NCBI GenBank assembly: GCA_024404215.1
Contig: JAKSQI010000093.1
Coordinates: 1-6,322 of the forward strand
Direction: 5' to 3'
Origin: Oscillospiraceae bacterium
GTDB taxonomy: Bacteria > Bacillota > Clostridia > Oscillospirales > Oscillospiraceae
Length of the DNA: 6,322 nt
The stretch's first letter is position 1, and the number at the start of each line of letters is the position of its first letter. Under the pieces are notes generated by a model. It did no database searches, was not told where the DNA came from, and was given only the letters and a program-made list of their open reading frames with translations. Shown piece by piece: positions 1-4,808 of this stretch. The position numbers were made by a program, and so were the translations under genes.

Positions 1-2
1 TT

Positions 3-146
3 GAAGCCAATAAGATTAAAGCCGCCGAAGAAAAAGAAGCCGCGCGCAAAACCGAAGCGCTCTCGAAGGCCAACCAGGAAATGCGTGCCGCCGAAGCCGA
101 AAAGGCGAAAACCGCGAAATATGAAGCGGAAAAGGCCGCTAAATAA
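3..146 (+). CDS. C-terminal end of an Ala/Lys/Glu-rich, probably coiled-coil protein (5' end outside window)
   Basis: The frame starting at position 3 is open from the window edge to a TAA at 144-146 and gives 47 residues made almost entirely of Ala, Glu and Lys (for example near the end AAEAEKAKTAKYEAEKAAK). Such composition, with no Pro or Gly and charged residues alternating with Ala, is typical of a long alpha-helix or coiled coil. The other frames of the same stretch give Arg/Lys/Pro-rich peptides that look like shadows. A strong hairpin follows 11 bases after the stop, which supports this stop as a true gene end. The rest of the protein lies outside the window, so the family cannot be named; a cell-envelope, stalk-like or scaffold protein would fit, but nothing here shows it. 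Codons are strongly GCC/GCG and GAA biased. Confidence 0.6.
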   Translation, partial: EANKIKAAEEKEAARKTEALSKANQEMRAAEAEKAKTAKYEAEKAAK

Positions 147-157
147 CAGAAACTCTT

Positions 158-200
158 CCACGCCAAAGAGCCGACCTAAAAGGTCGGCTCTTTTGCGTGG
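158..200 (+). terminator. Long near-perfect hairpin, probable terminator of the upstream partial gene
   Basis: Arms 165-177 and 181-193 pair perfectly over 13 bp (core GAGCCGACCT/AGGTCGGCTC) around an AAA loop at 178-180. After a single C/T mismatch (164 opposite 194) the stem continues for six more pairs, CCACGC (158-163) with GCGTGG (195-200). A TTTT run closes the inner stem on the plus strand. It lies just after the stop at 146, as expected of a Rho-independent terminator. The outer extension is longer than termination needs. Confidence 0.75.
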
Positions 201-370
201 ACGGGGGGGAGGCCAGCGGACGAAAGAAGGCCGATAGGCGGGCGTGCAAAGTGTTATACAAGCGCATTAAGGTCCGGCCGATGAACGAAATAAGTGTTAG
301 ACGAGCTTACGAAGGTCGCGTGTCCGGTAGGCAGGTGTTTAGAATGGGGGACGTATGCGGAGACGGAAAT

Positions 371-398
371 GCCCCTGCGGCCGGAAAGGGGCAGGGGC
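371..398 (-). terminator. Probable terminator hairpin of the histidine-phosphatase gene
   Basis: GCCCCTGC (371-378) pairs perfectly with GCAGGGGC (391-398). Read on the minus strand, the stem begins 5 bases after the stop codon at 404-406 and is followed by ATTTCC, so the T run is short. An alternative 7-bp stem, 370-376 with 387-393, uses overlapping bases. The position directly behind the gene supports a terminator role; the weak T run leaves some doubt. Confidence 0.5.
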
Positions 399-403
399 GG
401 TAG

Positions 404-994
404 TTATACATTAAAGCAGCGGAGAACCGGGTGGCTGCGTCCGCCTTCCTTCCAGTCTATAACGGAGTAGCAGCCGTGCTGAAAATAAAAGCGGTCAAAT
501 CGGGAAACGTCCTGACAGAGCAGATGAGCGGCCAGAGCAGAAAGGGAGCCGTTGTGGGCTACAATGGCCAGACTGCCGGTTTCCTCTGCCAAAGTATCCA
601 GCCAGCTGACTACTCTCTGGCAGACTTGCCGGTAGCTTTCTCCACCTTCCGGACAATAGGTATACCAGTCCTTCATGACGGCCTGCATAACCTCCGGATG
701 CTCCTTCTGCAGGGTAGGAAAGTCCATGTCTTCGTAGAGGCCCATGTCCTGCTCCTGCAGGGACGGGCAGGGTATTAAGGGAATCTGCCGGCCTTCAAAG
801 CAGATACGGGCTGTCTCATGGGCCCGTTTTAATGGGCTGCAGAAGCAGCGGTCAATGGAAATCCCGGCAAGCTTTTCCTTAACCCGGGCTGCCTGTTCCC
901 GGCCCAGTGGGGTCAGGGGATGGTCGGAATGACCGAATAGCAGCTGTTGTTGATTGCCTATGGATTCACCGTGGCGGATGAGATAAAGTTTCAT
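404..994 (-). CDS. Histidine phosphatase family protein (phosphoglycerate mutase-like)
   Basis: This encodes a 196-residue soluble protein of the histidine phosphatase superfamily, branch 1, cytoplasmic with no signal peptide. The N-terminal LIRHGES motif supplies the phosphate-accepting His (residue 8 from the chosen start) and its neighbouring Arg. SPLKRAHETA supplies a second pocket Arg (57), LQEQDMGLYED the likely acid Glu (81), PEGGES the usual mid-domain turn, and IVAHNGS the second catalytic His (147). The length of about 200 residues fits the GpmB/CobC-type subgroup. An ATG at 994 is preferred over an in-frame GTG at 1003, because that GTG lies inside the Shine-Dalgarno sequence GAGGTGA (1006-1000), which is spaced correctly for the ATG. 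The gene stands alone, divergent from the E2-like gene. Members dephosphorylate sugar phosphates, alpha-ribazole phosphate or other small phosphoesters; the substrate cannot be read from the sequence, and no cobalamin genes are nearby to argue for CobC. Confidence 0.92.
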   Translation of the reverse strand: MKLYLIRHGESIGNQQQLLFGHSDHPLTPLGREQAARVKEKLAGISIDRCFCSPLKRAHETARICFEGRQIPLIPCPSLQEQDMGLYEDMDFPTLQKEHPEVMQAVMKDWYTYCPEGGESYRQVCQRVVSWLDTLAEETGSLAIVAHNGSLSALAAHLLCQDVSRFDRFYFQHGCYSVIDWKEGGRSHPVLRCFNV

Positions 995-1012
995 AGGAGT
1001 CACCTCTGCTTT

Positions 1013-1041
1013 ATTCTACCTAAGGGTTTCCCCACCGTCAA
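1013..1041 (-). promoter_or_regulatory. Sigma-A type promoter of the histidine-phosphatase gene
   Basis: On the minus strand, TTGACG (1041-1036) and TAGAAT (1018-1013) are separated by exactly 17 bases. Transcription would begin near 1006, immediately at the ribosome binding site GAGGTGA (1006-1000), so the leader would be only about 12 nucleotides long. This leaves no room for a leader-based control element. Confidence 0.75.
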
Positions 1042-1067
1042 GGAGAACGGACCCGGGTTTCCTTGAC
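1037..1067. promoter_or_regulatory. Inverted repeat between divergent promoters, candidate operator
   Basis: GTCAAGGA (1037-1044) is the exact reverse complement of TCCTTGAC (1060-1067), with 15 bases between. The left arm overlaps the -35 of the minus promoter and the right arm overlaps a -35-like TTGACC of the plus strand. It could bind a dimeric regulator of both genes. It could also be only the result of two facing -35 hexamers plus a few matching bases. Confidence 0.35.
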
Positions 1068-1102
1068 CTTTCATTGACAAAAGAGATAGAATTTGATAAA
1101 AT
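1063..1102 (+). promoter_or_regulatory. Two overlapping sigma-A promoters for the E2-like gene
   Basis: The stronger promoter is TTGACA (1074-1079), a 17-base spacer and TAAAAT (1097-1102), with an extended -10 TGA directly before the hexamer (1094-1096). A second possible promoter is TTGACC (1063-1068), 18 bases, TAGAAT (1087-1092). The stronger one would start transcription near 1109, giving a leader of about 37 nucleotides. That leader contains two direct TGAACAA copies (1114-1120 and 1125-1131), 11 bases apart. Confidence 0.8.
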
Positions 1103-1133
1103 AAGCCCAATTATGAACAATTTTTGAACAAAC

Positions 1134-1140
1134 GGAGGTG
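1134..1140 (+). promoter_or_regulatory. Ribosome binding site of the E2-like gene
   Basis: GGAGGTG at 1134-1140 matches the anti-Shine-Dalgarno closely and sits 5 bases before the ATG at 1146. This fixes the start codon and predicts efficient initiation. Confidence 0.85.
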
Positions 1141-1145
1141 CGTTT

Positions 1146-1991
1146 ATGAGACCCGACGGTATCAAGATTAAGGTTACGGATCCCATGTATTCGCTGATTC
1201 CTTATTTTTTAACCAAGCGCTATGACGCCATGAACATGATTACCCTGGACATGCCCGTGGAGCCCATGAAGCAGTATATCAACGAAAAGCGGAAGGAAGG
1301 CATTGCTCTCAGCCACGTTGGCCTGGTTATTGCCGCCTATCTTCGCACGGCTGCTGAATACCCCATGCTGAACCGTTTTGTCGGCGGTAAAAAGGTGTTC
1401 CAGCATAAAGACTTTACGGTATCCATGGTTGTCCTCCGTCCCGGCGGAGGGGATACCATGTCTAAAATCGTTTTTAATATGGATGACGATGTTTTTGAGG
1501 TTCAGCGGAAGATTGATGACTATATTGTAAACAACCGCTTTGATGAGGACCAGGCCCTGGACCGTATCATGAAGGTTATTTTGGGTATTCCCGGCTTTAT
1601 GGGTCTGGCTTTGGCTGTTCTCCGCTTTCTGGACCGTCATAACATGCTGCCCAATGCTTTGGTTAAGGTCAGTCCCTTTCATGCCAGTCTGCTGATTTCC
1701 AACCTGGCCAGCATTCGTACCAATCACATTTATCACCATGTGTATGATTTCGGCTCTACCAGTGTTGCCATGACCATGGGTAACCTGCGTGAGGTTCCCC
1801 GCCGTGCGGGAGGAGAGATTGTCCATGATCGCTGCATTCCCATTGGCGTGGTTATGGATGAGCGTATCTGCAGCGGTGCTTATTTCTCTAAGGCTTTTGG
1901 TCGTCTGAAGGGCTACCTGGCACACCCGGAAACCATGGAGGGTAAACCGGATTTCCCGGTTCTTACGGCAGAAGAAGCGGCTAAAATCTAA
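1146..1991 (+). CDS. Standalone 2-oxoacid dehydrogenase E2-like acyltransferase-fold protein with altered catalytic motif
   Basis: This 281-residue protein matches the catalytic-domain fold of E2 acyltransferases and chloramphenicol acetyltransferase. The C-terminal half aligns by eye with E2: LLISNLASI (182-190) corresponds to the E2 ISNLG segment, DFGSTSVAMTMGNLREVP (201-218) to the strand with AILGVG, and IPIGVVMDERICSGAYFSKAF (231-251) to the active-site segment with DHRxxDG. In that motif the catalytic His is Glu239 and the Asp is Ser243, so ordinary E2 chemistry is unlikely. From memory, clostridial standalone members often read DERICDG here; if so, Glu is a family feature while Ser243 is peculiar to this protein. 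PFH (177-179) and HH (197-198) are other possible functional residues. There is no lipoyl domain, no E1/E3-binding domain and no E1 or E3 gene nearby, so it is not part of a visible dehydrogenase complex. It is a single-gene unit with a strong promoter and CGT/CGC-rich arginine codons. The family is clear; the function is unknown. Confidence 0.85.
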   Translation: MRPDGIKIKVTDPMYSLIPYFLTKRYDAMNMITLDMPVEPMKQYINEKRKEGIALSHVGLVIAAYLRTAAEYPMLNRFVGGKKVFQHKDFTVSMVVLRPGGGDTMSKIVFNMDDDVFEVQRKIDDYIVNNRFDEDQALDRIMKVILGIPGFMGLALAVLRFLDRHNMLPNALVKVSPFHASLLISNLASIRTNHIYHHVYDFGSTSVAMTMGNLREVPRRAGGEIVHDRCIPIGVVMDERICSGAYFSKAFGRLKGYLAHPETMEGKPDFPVLTAEEAAKI

Positions 1992-1996
1992 AACCC

Positions 1997-2033
1997 GGGG
2001 CAGCTTCCCAAAGGGAGGCTGCCCTTTTCTTTT
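1997..2033 (+). terminator. Rho-independent terminator of the E2-like gene
   Basis: GGGCAGCTTCCC (1998-2009) pairs with GGGAGGCTGCCC (2013-2024) over 12 bp including one T-G wobble, with an AAA loop. It is followed by TTTTCTTTT (2025-2033) and lies 6 bases after the TAA at 1989-1991. Confidence 0.93.
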
Positions 2034-2034
2034 G

Positions 2035-2063
2035 TGGACAGAGGGAACAAAACTGTGTACAAT
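2035..2063 (+). promoter_or_regulatory. Probable sigma-A promoter of the L,D-transpeptidase gene
   Basis: TGGACA (2035-2040, one mismatch to TTGACA), a 17-base spacer and TACAAT (2058-2063). It lies directly behind the preceding terminator and gives a leader of about 40 bases, so the transpeptidase gene is probably transcribed separately. Confidence 0.65.
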
Positions 2064-2092
2064 AGCGTCAAAGAACGGAAGACATTGACAAT

Positions 2093-2100
2093 AAGGAGGA
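2093..2100 (+). promoter_or_regulatory. Ribosome binding site deciding a GTG start
   Basis: AAGGAGGA at 2093-2100 lies 9 bases before the GTG at 2110. No ATG in that frame is near, and the GTG begins a clean lipoprotein signal peptide, so GTG is the start. Confidence 0.8.
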
Positions 2101-2109
2101 CTAAGGCCT

Positions 2110-2931
2110 GTGAACAGAAAACGGATTGCTGCCCTGCTGGCGGCTGCCTGTCTGCTGCTTCTCTGCAGCTGCAGTCGGATTGAAGAAGGGGAGCTTGTCA
2201 ACCCGGACAAGGAAGAGCCCGGGGTGGAAGAAACCCTGGCGGAGGGTGAGCAGCTGGAGAAGGTTCCTGCTGAAGAAACAGTGCCCCCGGAGGAAGAGCA
2301 GCCGGAAGAAGAAGAAAACTTTGATGATGAGATGATATCACCGGAAGAGATGGAAGAGGCTTTAGCTACGGCTCTGCCCTCGGACCCTGCGGGGCAGGAG
2401 GGAAAGGAGTATTATATCAAAGTCAATTGCCAGATGAATACCGTCACCATCTATGGCAGGGATGAAGAAGGAAACTACACCCAGCCCACCATGGCCATGA
2501 TTTGCTCTACCGGAACGGACACCCCCCAGTCCGGTGTGTATGATATTTCCCGGACCAACCGCTGGGAATGGCTGGGACTGAAGGGAAACGTGAACGGCTA
2601 TTACGTGACCCAAATCAGCGGAAACATTCTTTTCCATTCCGTTCCTTATCTGACCCGTTATGACCCATCCTCTCTGGAGTATTGGGAATTTGACAAGCTG
2701 GGCACGGCCTGTTCTTTGGGCTGCATTCGCCTTCAGGTGAAGGATGCCCTGTGGATTTATGAGAATCAATCCCTGATTGCCGGTGTTGAGTTCTATAACT
2801 CTGCTATCGCCGGTCCTTTGGGAAAGCCTACAGCGCCTACAATCAGCTCCGATACCCAGTGCCGGGGGTGGGACCCGACGGATCCGAATTCCGACAATCC
2901 CTGGCTGAGCTATCAAGAGGACGATGCCTGA
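2110..2931 (+). CDS. Lipoprotein L,D-transpeptidase (YkuD domain) with acidic linker
   Basis: This 273-residue protein is predicted to be anchored to the outer face of the membrane. Residues 1-21 form a lipoprotein signal: MNRKR, a hydrophobic Ala/Leu stretch, then a lipobox-like LCSC with Cys21 as the lipid-bearing residue (Cys at -2 is unusual but tolerable). Residues 24-85 are a Glu/Pro-rich linker, probably a flexible stalk into the wall. From about 100 onward is the YkuD catalytic domain: ILFHS with the conserved His176, and ACSLGCIRL with Ser202, nucleophile Cys205 and Arg207. The usual SHGC reads SLGC here, a variant I believe occurs in some clostridial members. The C-terminal tail after about 235 is rich in Pro, Ser, Thr and Asp. 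YkuD enzymes make 3-3 peptidoglycan cross-links or attach proteins to the wall; which reaction this one performs is not visible. It is a single-gene unit with a GTG start, and a terminator follows. Confidence 0.9.
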   Translation: MNRKRIAALLAAACLLLLCSCSRIEEGELVNPDKEEPGVEETLAEGEQLEKVPAEETVPPEEEQPEEEENFDDEMISPEEMEEALATALPSDPAGQEGKEYYIKVNCQMNTVTIYGRDEEGNYTQPTMAMICSTGTDTPQSGVYDISRTNRWEWLGLKGNVNGYYVTQISGNILFHSVPYLTRYDPSSLEYWEFDKLGTACSLGCIRLQVKDALWIYENQSLIAGVEFYNSAIAGPLGKPTAPTISSDTQCRGWDPTDPNSDNPWLSYQEDDA

Positions 2932-2943
2932 TTTTGCCCAAAC

Positions 2944-2975
2944 AAAGGCCCTGCCGACGTGGCAGGGCCTTTCTG
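2944..2975. terminator. Bidirectional terminator between convergent genes
   Basis: AAAGGCCCTGCC (2944-2955) pairs perfectly with GGCAGGGCCTTT (2961-2972) around a 5-base loop. On the plus strand the stem ends in TTTCT; on the minus strand it ends in TTTGTTTGGG. It lies between the transpeptidase stop (2931) and the stop of the minus-strand ABC operon (2997) and can serve both. Confidence 0.92.
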
Positions 2976-2996
2976 TGTCTGAATACAGGCGGGAAC

Positions 2997-4808
2997 TCAG
3001 GGAGACTTGTCCTCCTCCTCCCGGATACGCATGGCCTCACAGAGAGCAGCATAGCGGCCGGAAAGGGCCAGCAGCTCCTCATGGGTGCCTCGTTCCAGGA
3101 TGCGGCCGTCGTCCACCACCAAAATCAGGTCCGCATGGCGGATAGTGGACAGACGGTGGGCGATAATAAAGCTGGTTCGGCCTTCCAAGATACGGCCAAT
3201 GGCCTTTTGGATGAGGGCCTCGGTTTCCGTGTCAATGCTGGAGGTAGCTTCGTCCAGCACAAAGATGGCCGGGTTTGCGAGCAAGGCACGGGCGAAGGAA
3301 ACCAACTGCTTTTCACCGGTGGAGAGACGGTCGCCGCTTTCCCCTACGGGTTCATCATAGCCTCCCGGCAAGCGGGCGGCAACACGGTCAGCGGAAACCA
3401 GTTCAGCAGCCTGCCGAATCGCCTCGTCGTCGGCGTCCAGACGGCCATAGCGGATATTATCTGCCAGGCTGCCGGAGAACAGGTGAGGATCCTGCAGAAC
3501 ATAACCCAGAGAAGAGTGCAGCCAAAGCTGGCTGCGTTCCCGGCTGTCCCTTCCGTCTATGAGAATGCGGCCTCGGGTAGGCTCGTAAAAACGGCAGACC
3601 AGATTCACAAGGGTGGATTTACCGGCCCCGGTTTCGCCAACCAGGGCTACCGTAGTACCTGCCGGAATGTGGAGGTTGAAATCCTCCAAAATGTATTCCT
3701 CGCTGCCGGGATAGCGGAACCAGACATGGTCAAAGGTGATTTCCCCTTGGATGGGCTCCCAGTTCTCGGTTTTGGGCCGGAAGCAATCTCCGTAGCGGGC
3801 TTCAACCTCCGGGGTATCGGTGATGGTGCAGGCCTCACCAATTAGGTCGTTGACCCGCTCCATGCAGGCCTGAGCCGTGTTCAGGTCATTAATGACAGCG
3901 GTGGTTTCTACGATGGGGTTGATGATGGACACGGCATAGGAGATGAAGGCGGACAGCACACCGTAGTTCACCAGACCGCTCATTACATCCCGTCCTCCGG
4001 TGTGCAGAATGCCGGCAACGGCCAGATAGCCGAAGAGCATGACCAAAGGCATGAGAACGGCGGCCAGCTGGGAGCGGTGAACGCTGCGGCGGTACATCTC
4101 GGAGGTAAACACGCCGAAATCCTTGCAGTTGGATTCCTCAATGACCAGGGTTTTGCTGGCCTTGGCCCCGGTGATGCCTTCGTTATAAGCGCCGGTGATG
4201 CGGCTGTTAATAACCCGAACCCGTCGGTTCAGCACCAAAAGCTTTTTCTGGAAAAGCCAGGTGAAAAAGCCTACAAGGGGAATCAAAAGCAGCAGAAGAA
4301 GGGCATAACGGGGATTCAGCAGAAGCATGCTGATAAAGGCTGCCAAAATATAGCAGAGATGCCAGAGAAAATTGATGATGCCCCAGGCAATCACGCCGCT
4401 GATACGGTCCGTATCAGACATGACGCGAGAGAGAAGATTACCTACGGAGTGGCTGCTGTAATAGTCCAAAGAAAGCTCTTGAAGCCGACGGAAGCAGTCA
4501 CGCTTCAGCTCCTGTCCAAGTCGAATCTCCAATACCAGAGCATTGCGGCAGTAAATAATAACACCGAAGCCCCCAATGAGCAAAACGGCAAAAAAGCCAA
4601 GGACAAAGCGCAGGATTCCTTCTGTTGTGCCGGGGGTGATGAAATGGTTAACCGCATAGCTGGTGAACAGGGGATAGACGGCCTCTCCAATGGAGGAAAG
4701 CAGCATGAAGCCTACAATCATGGCTGCCGTTTTTCGGTATTTTTTAACATAGGGCAGACTCCGCTTCCATGCCCCGGGGCTGAAGCGGGAGGCGCTATTT
4801 TCATCCAT
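2997..4808 (-). CDS. ABC exporter half-transporter, subunit with the catalytic Walker B Glu (BmrD/TM288-like)
   Basis: This 603-residue half-transporter has a six-helix membrane domain (helices near 28-48, 66-86, 140-163, 168-186, 249-268 and 283-301) and a C-terminal ATPase domain from about 355. ATPase motifs are Walker A GETGAGKST (391-399), Q-loop Gln439, a non-canonical signature LSTGE (495-499), Walker B IFVLDE with catalytic Glu520, and switch His551. The deviant signature beside an intact Walker B is what is seen in the B half of heterodimeric exporters such as BmrCD, EfrCD and TM287/288. The start is ATG at 4808, not an upstream candidate at 4868, because AAAGGAGGG (4823-4815) lies 6 bases before it and it overlaps the previous gene by 8 bases (ATGGATGA). 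That overlap implies translational coupling and equal amounts of the two halves. These families export drugs, lipids or peptides; the substrate is not deducible. A Glu-rich tail (REEEDKSP) ends the protein. Confidence 0.94.
   Translation of the reverse strand: MDENSASRFSPGAWKRSLPYVKKYRKTAAMIVGFMLLSSIGEAVYPLFTSYAVNHFITPGTTEGILRFVLGFFAVLLIGGFGVIIYCRNALVLEIRLGQELKRDCFRRLQELSLDYYSSHSVGNLLSRVMSDTDRISGVIAWGIINFLWHLCYILAAFISMLLLNPRYALLLLLLIPLVGFFTWLFQKKLLVLNRRVRVINSRITGAYNEGITGAKASKTLVIEESNCKDFGVFTSEMYRRSVHRSQLAAVLMPLVMLFGYLAVAGILHTGGRDVMSGLVNYGVLSAFISYAVSIINPIVETTAVINDLNTAQACMERVNDLIGEACTITDTPEVEARYGDCFRPKTENWEPIQGEITFDHVWFRYPGSEEYILEDFNLHIPAGTTVALVGETGAGKSTLVNLVCRFYEPTRGRILIDGRDSRERSQLWLHSSLGYVLQDPHLFSGSLADNIRYGRLDADDEAIRQAAELVSADRVAARLPGGYDEPVGESGDRLSTGEKQLVSFARALLANPAIFVLDEATSSIDTETEALIQKAIGRILEGRTSFIIAHRLSTIRHADLILVVDDGRILERGTHEELLALSGRYAALCEAMRIREEEDKSP

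Noticed and set aside
1..237. Arg/Lys/Pro-rich open frame in frame 1
   Set aside because: It runs straight through the strong hairpin at 158-200; frame 3 gives a more natural Ala/Glu/Lys helix that ends just before that hairpin.
197..403. Small plus-strand open frame of 68 codons
   Set aside because: It begins inside the hairpin, lacks a ribosome binding site, and ends in the probable terminator of the opposite gene.
431..932. Two plus-strand open frames opposite the histidine phosphatase
   Set aside because: They are antisense to a gene with all catalytic motifs intact, and show no domain or promoter.
995..1003. GTG start for the histidine phosphatase at 1003
   Set aside because: The GTG is part of the Shine-Dalgarno sequence of the ATG at 994.
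2085..2090. TTGACA close before the transpeptidase gene
   Set aside because: No -10 element lies 16-18 bases downstream; that place is occupied by the start codon.
1209..2210. Long open frame on the minus strand (333 codons) opposite the E2-like gene
   Set aside because: It lies antisense to a well-supported gene, crosses that gene's terminator and the next promoter, and its translation has no recognisable domain.
2859..3845. Long plus-strand open frame (328 codons) overlapping the transpeptidase end and the ABC gene
   Set aside because: It crosses a strong bidirectional terminator and is antisense to a complete ABC transporter ATPase domain; no recognisable domain.
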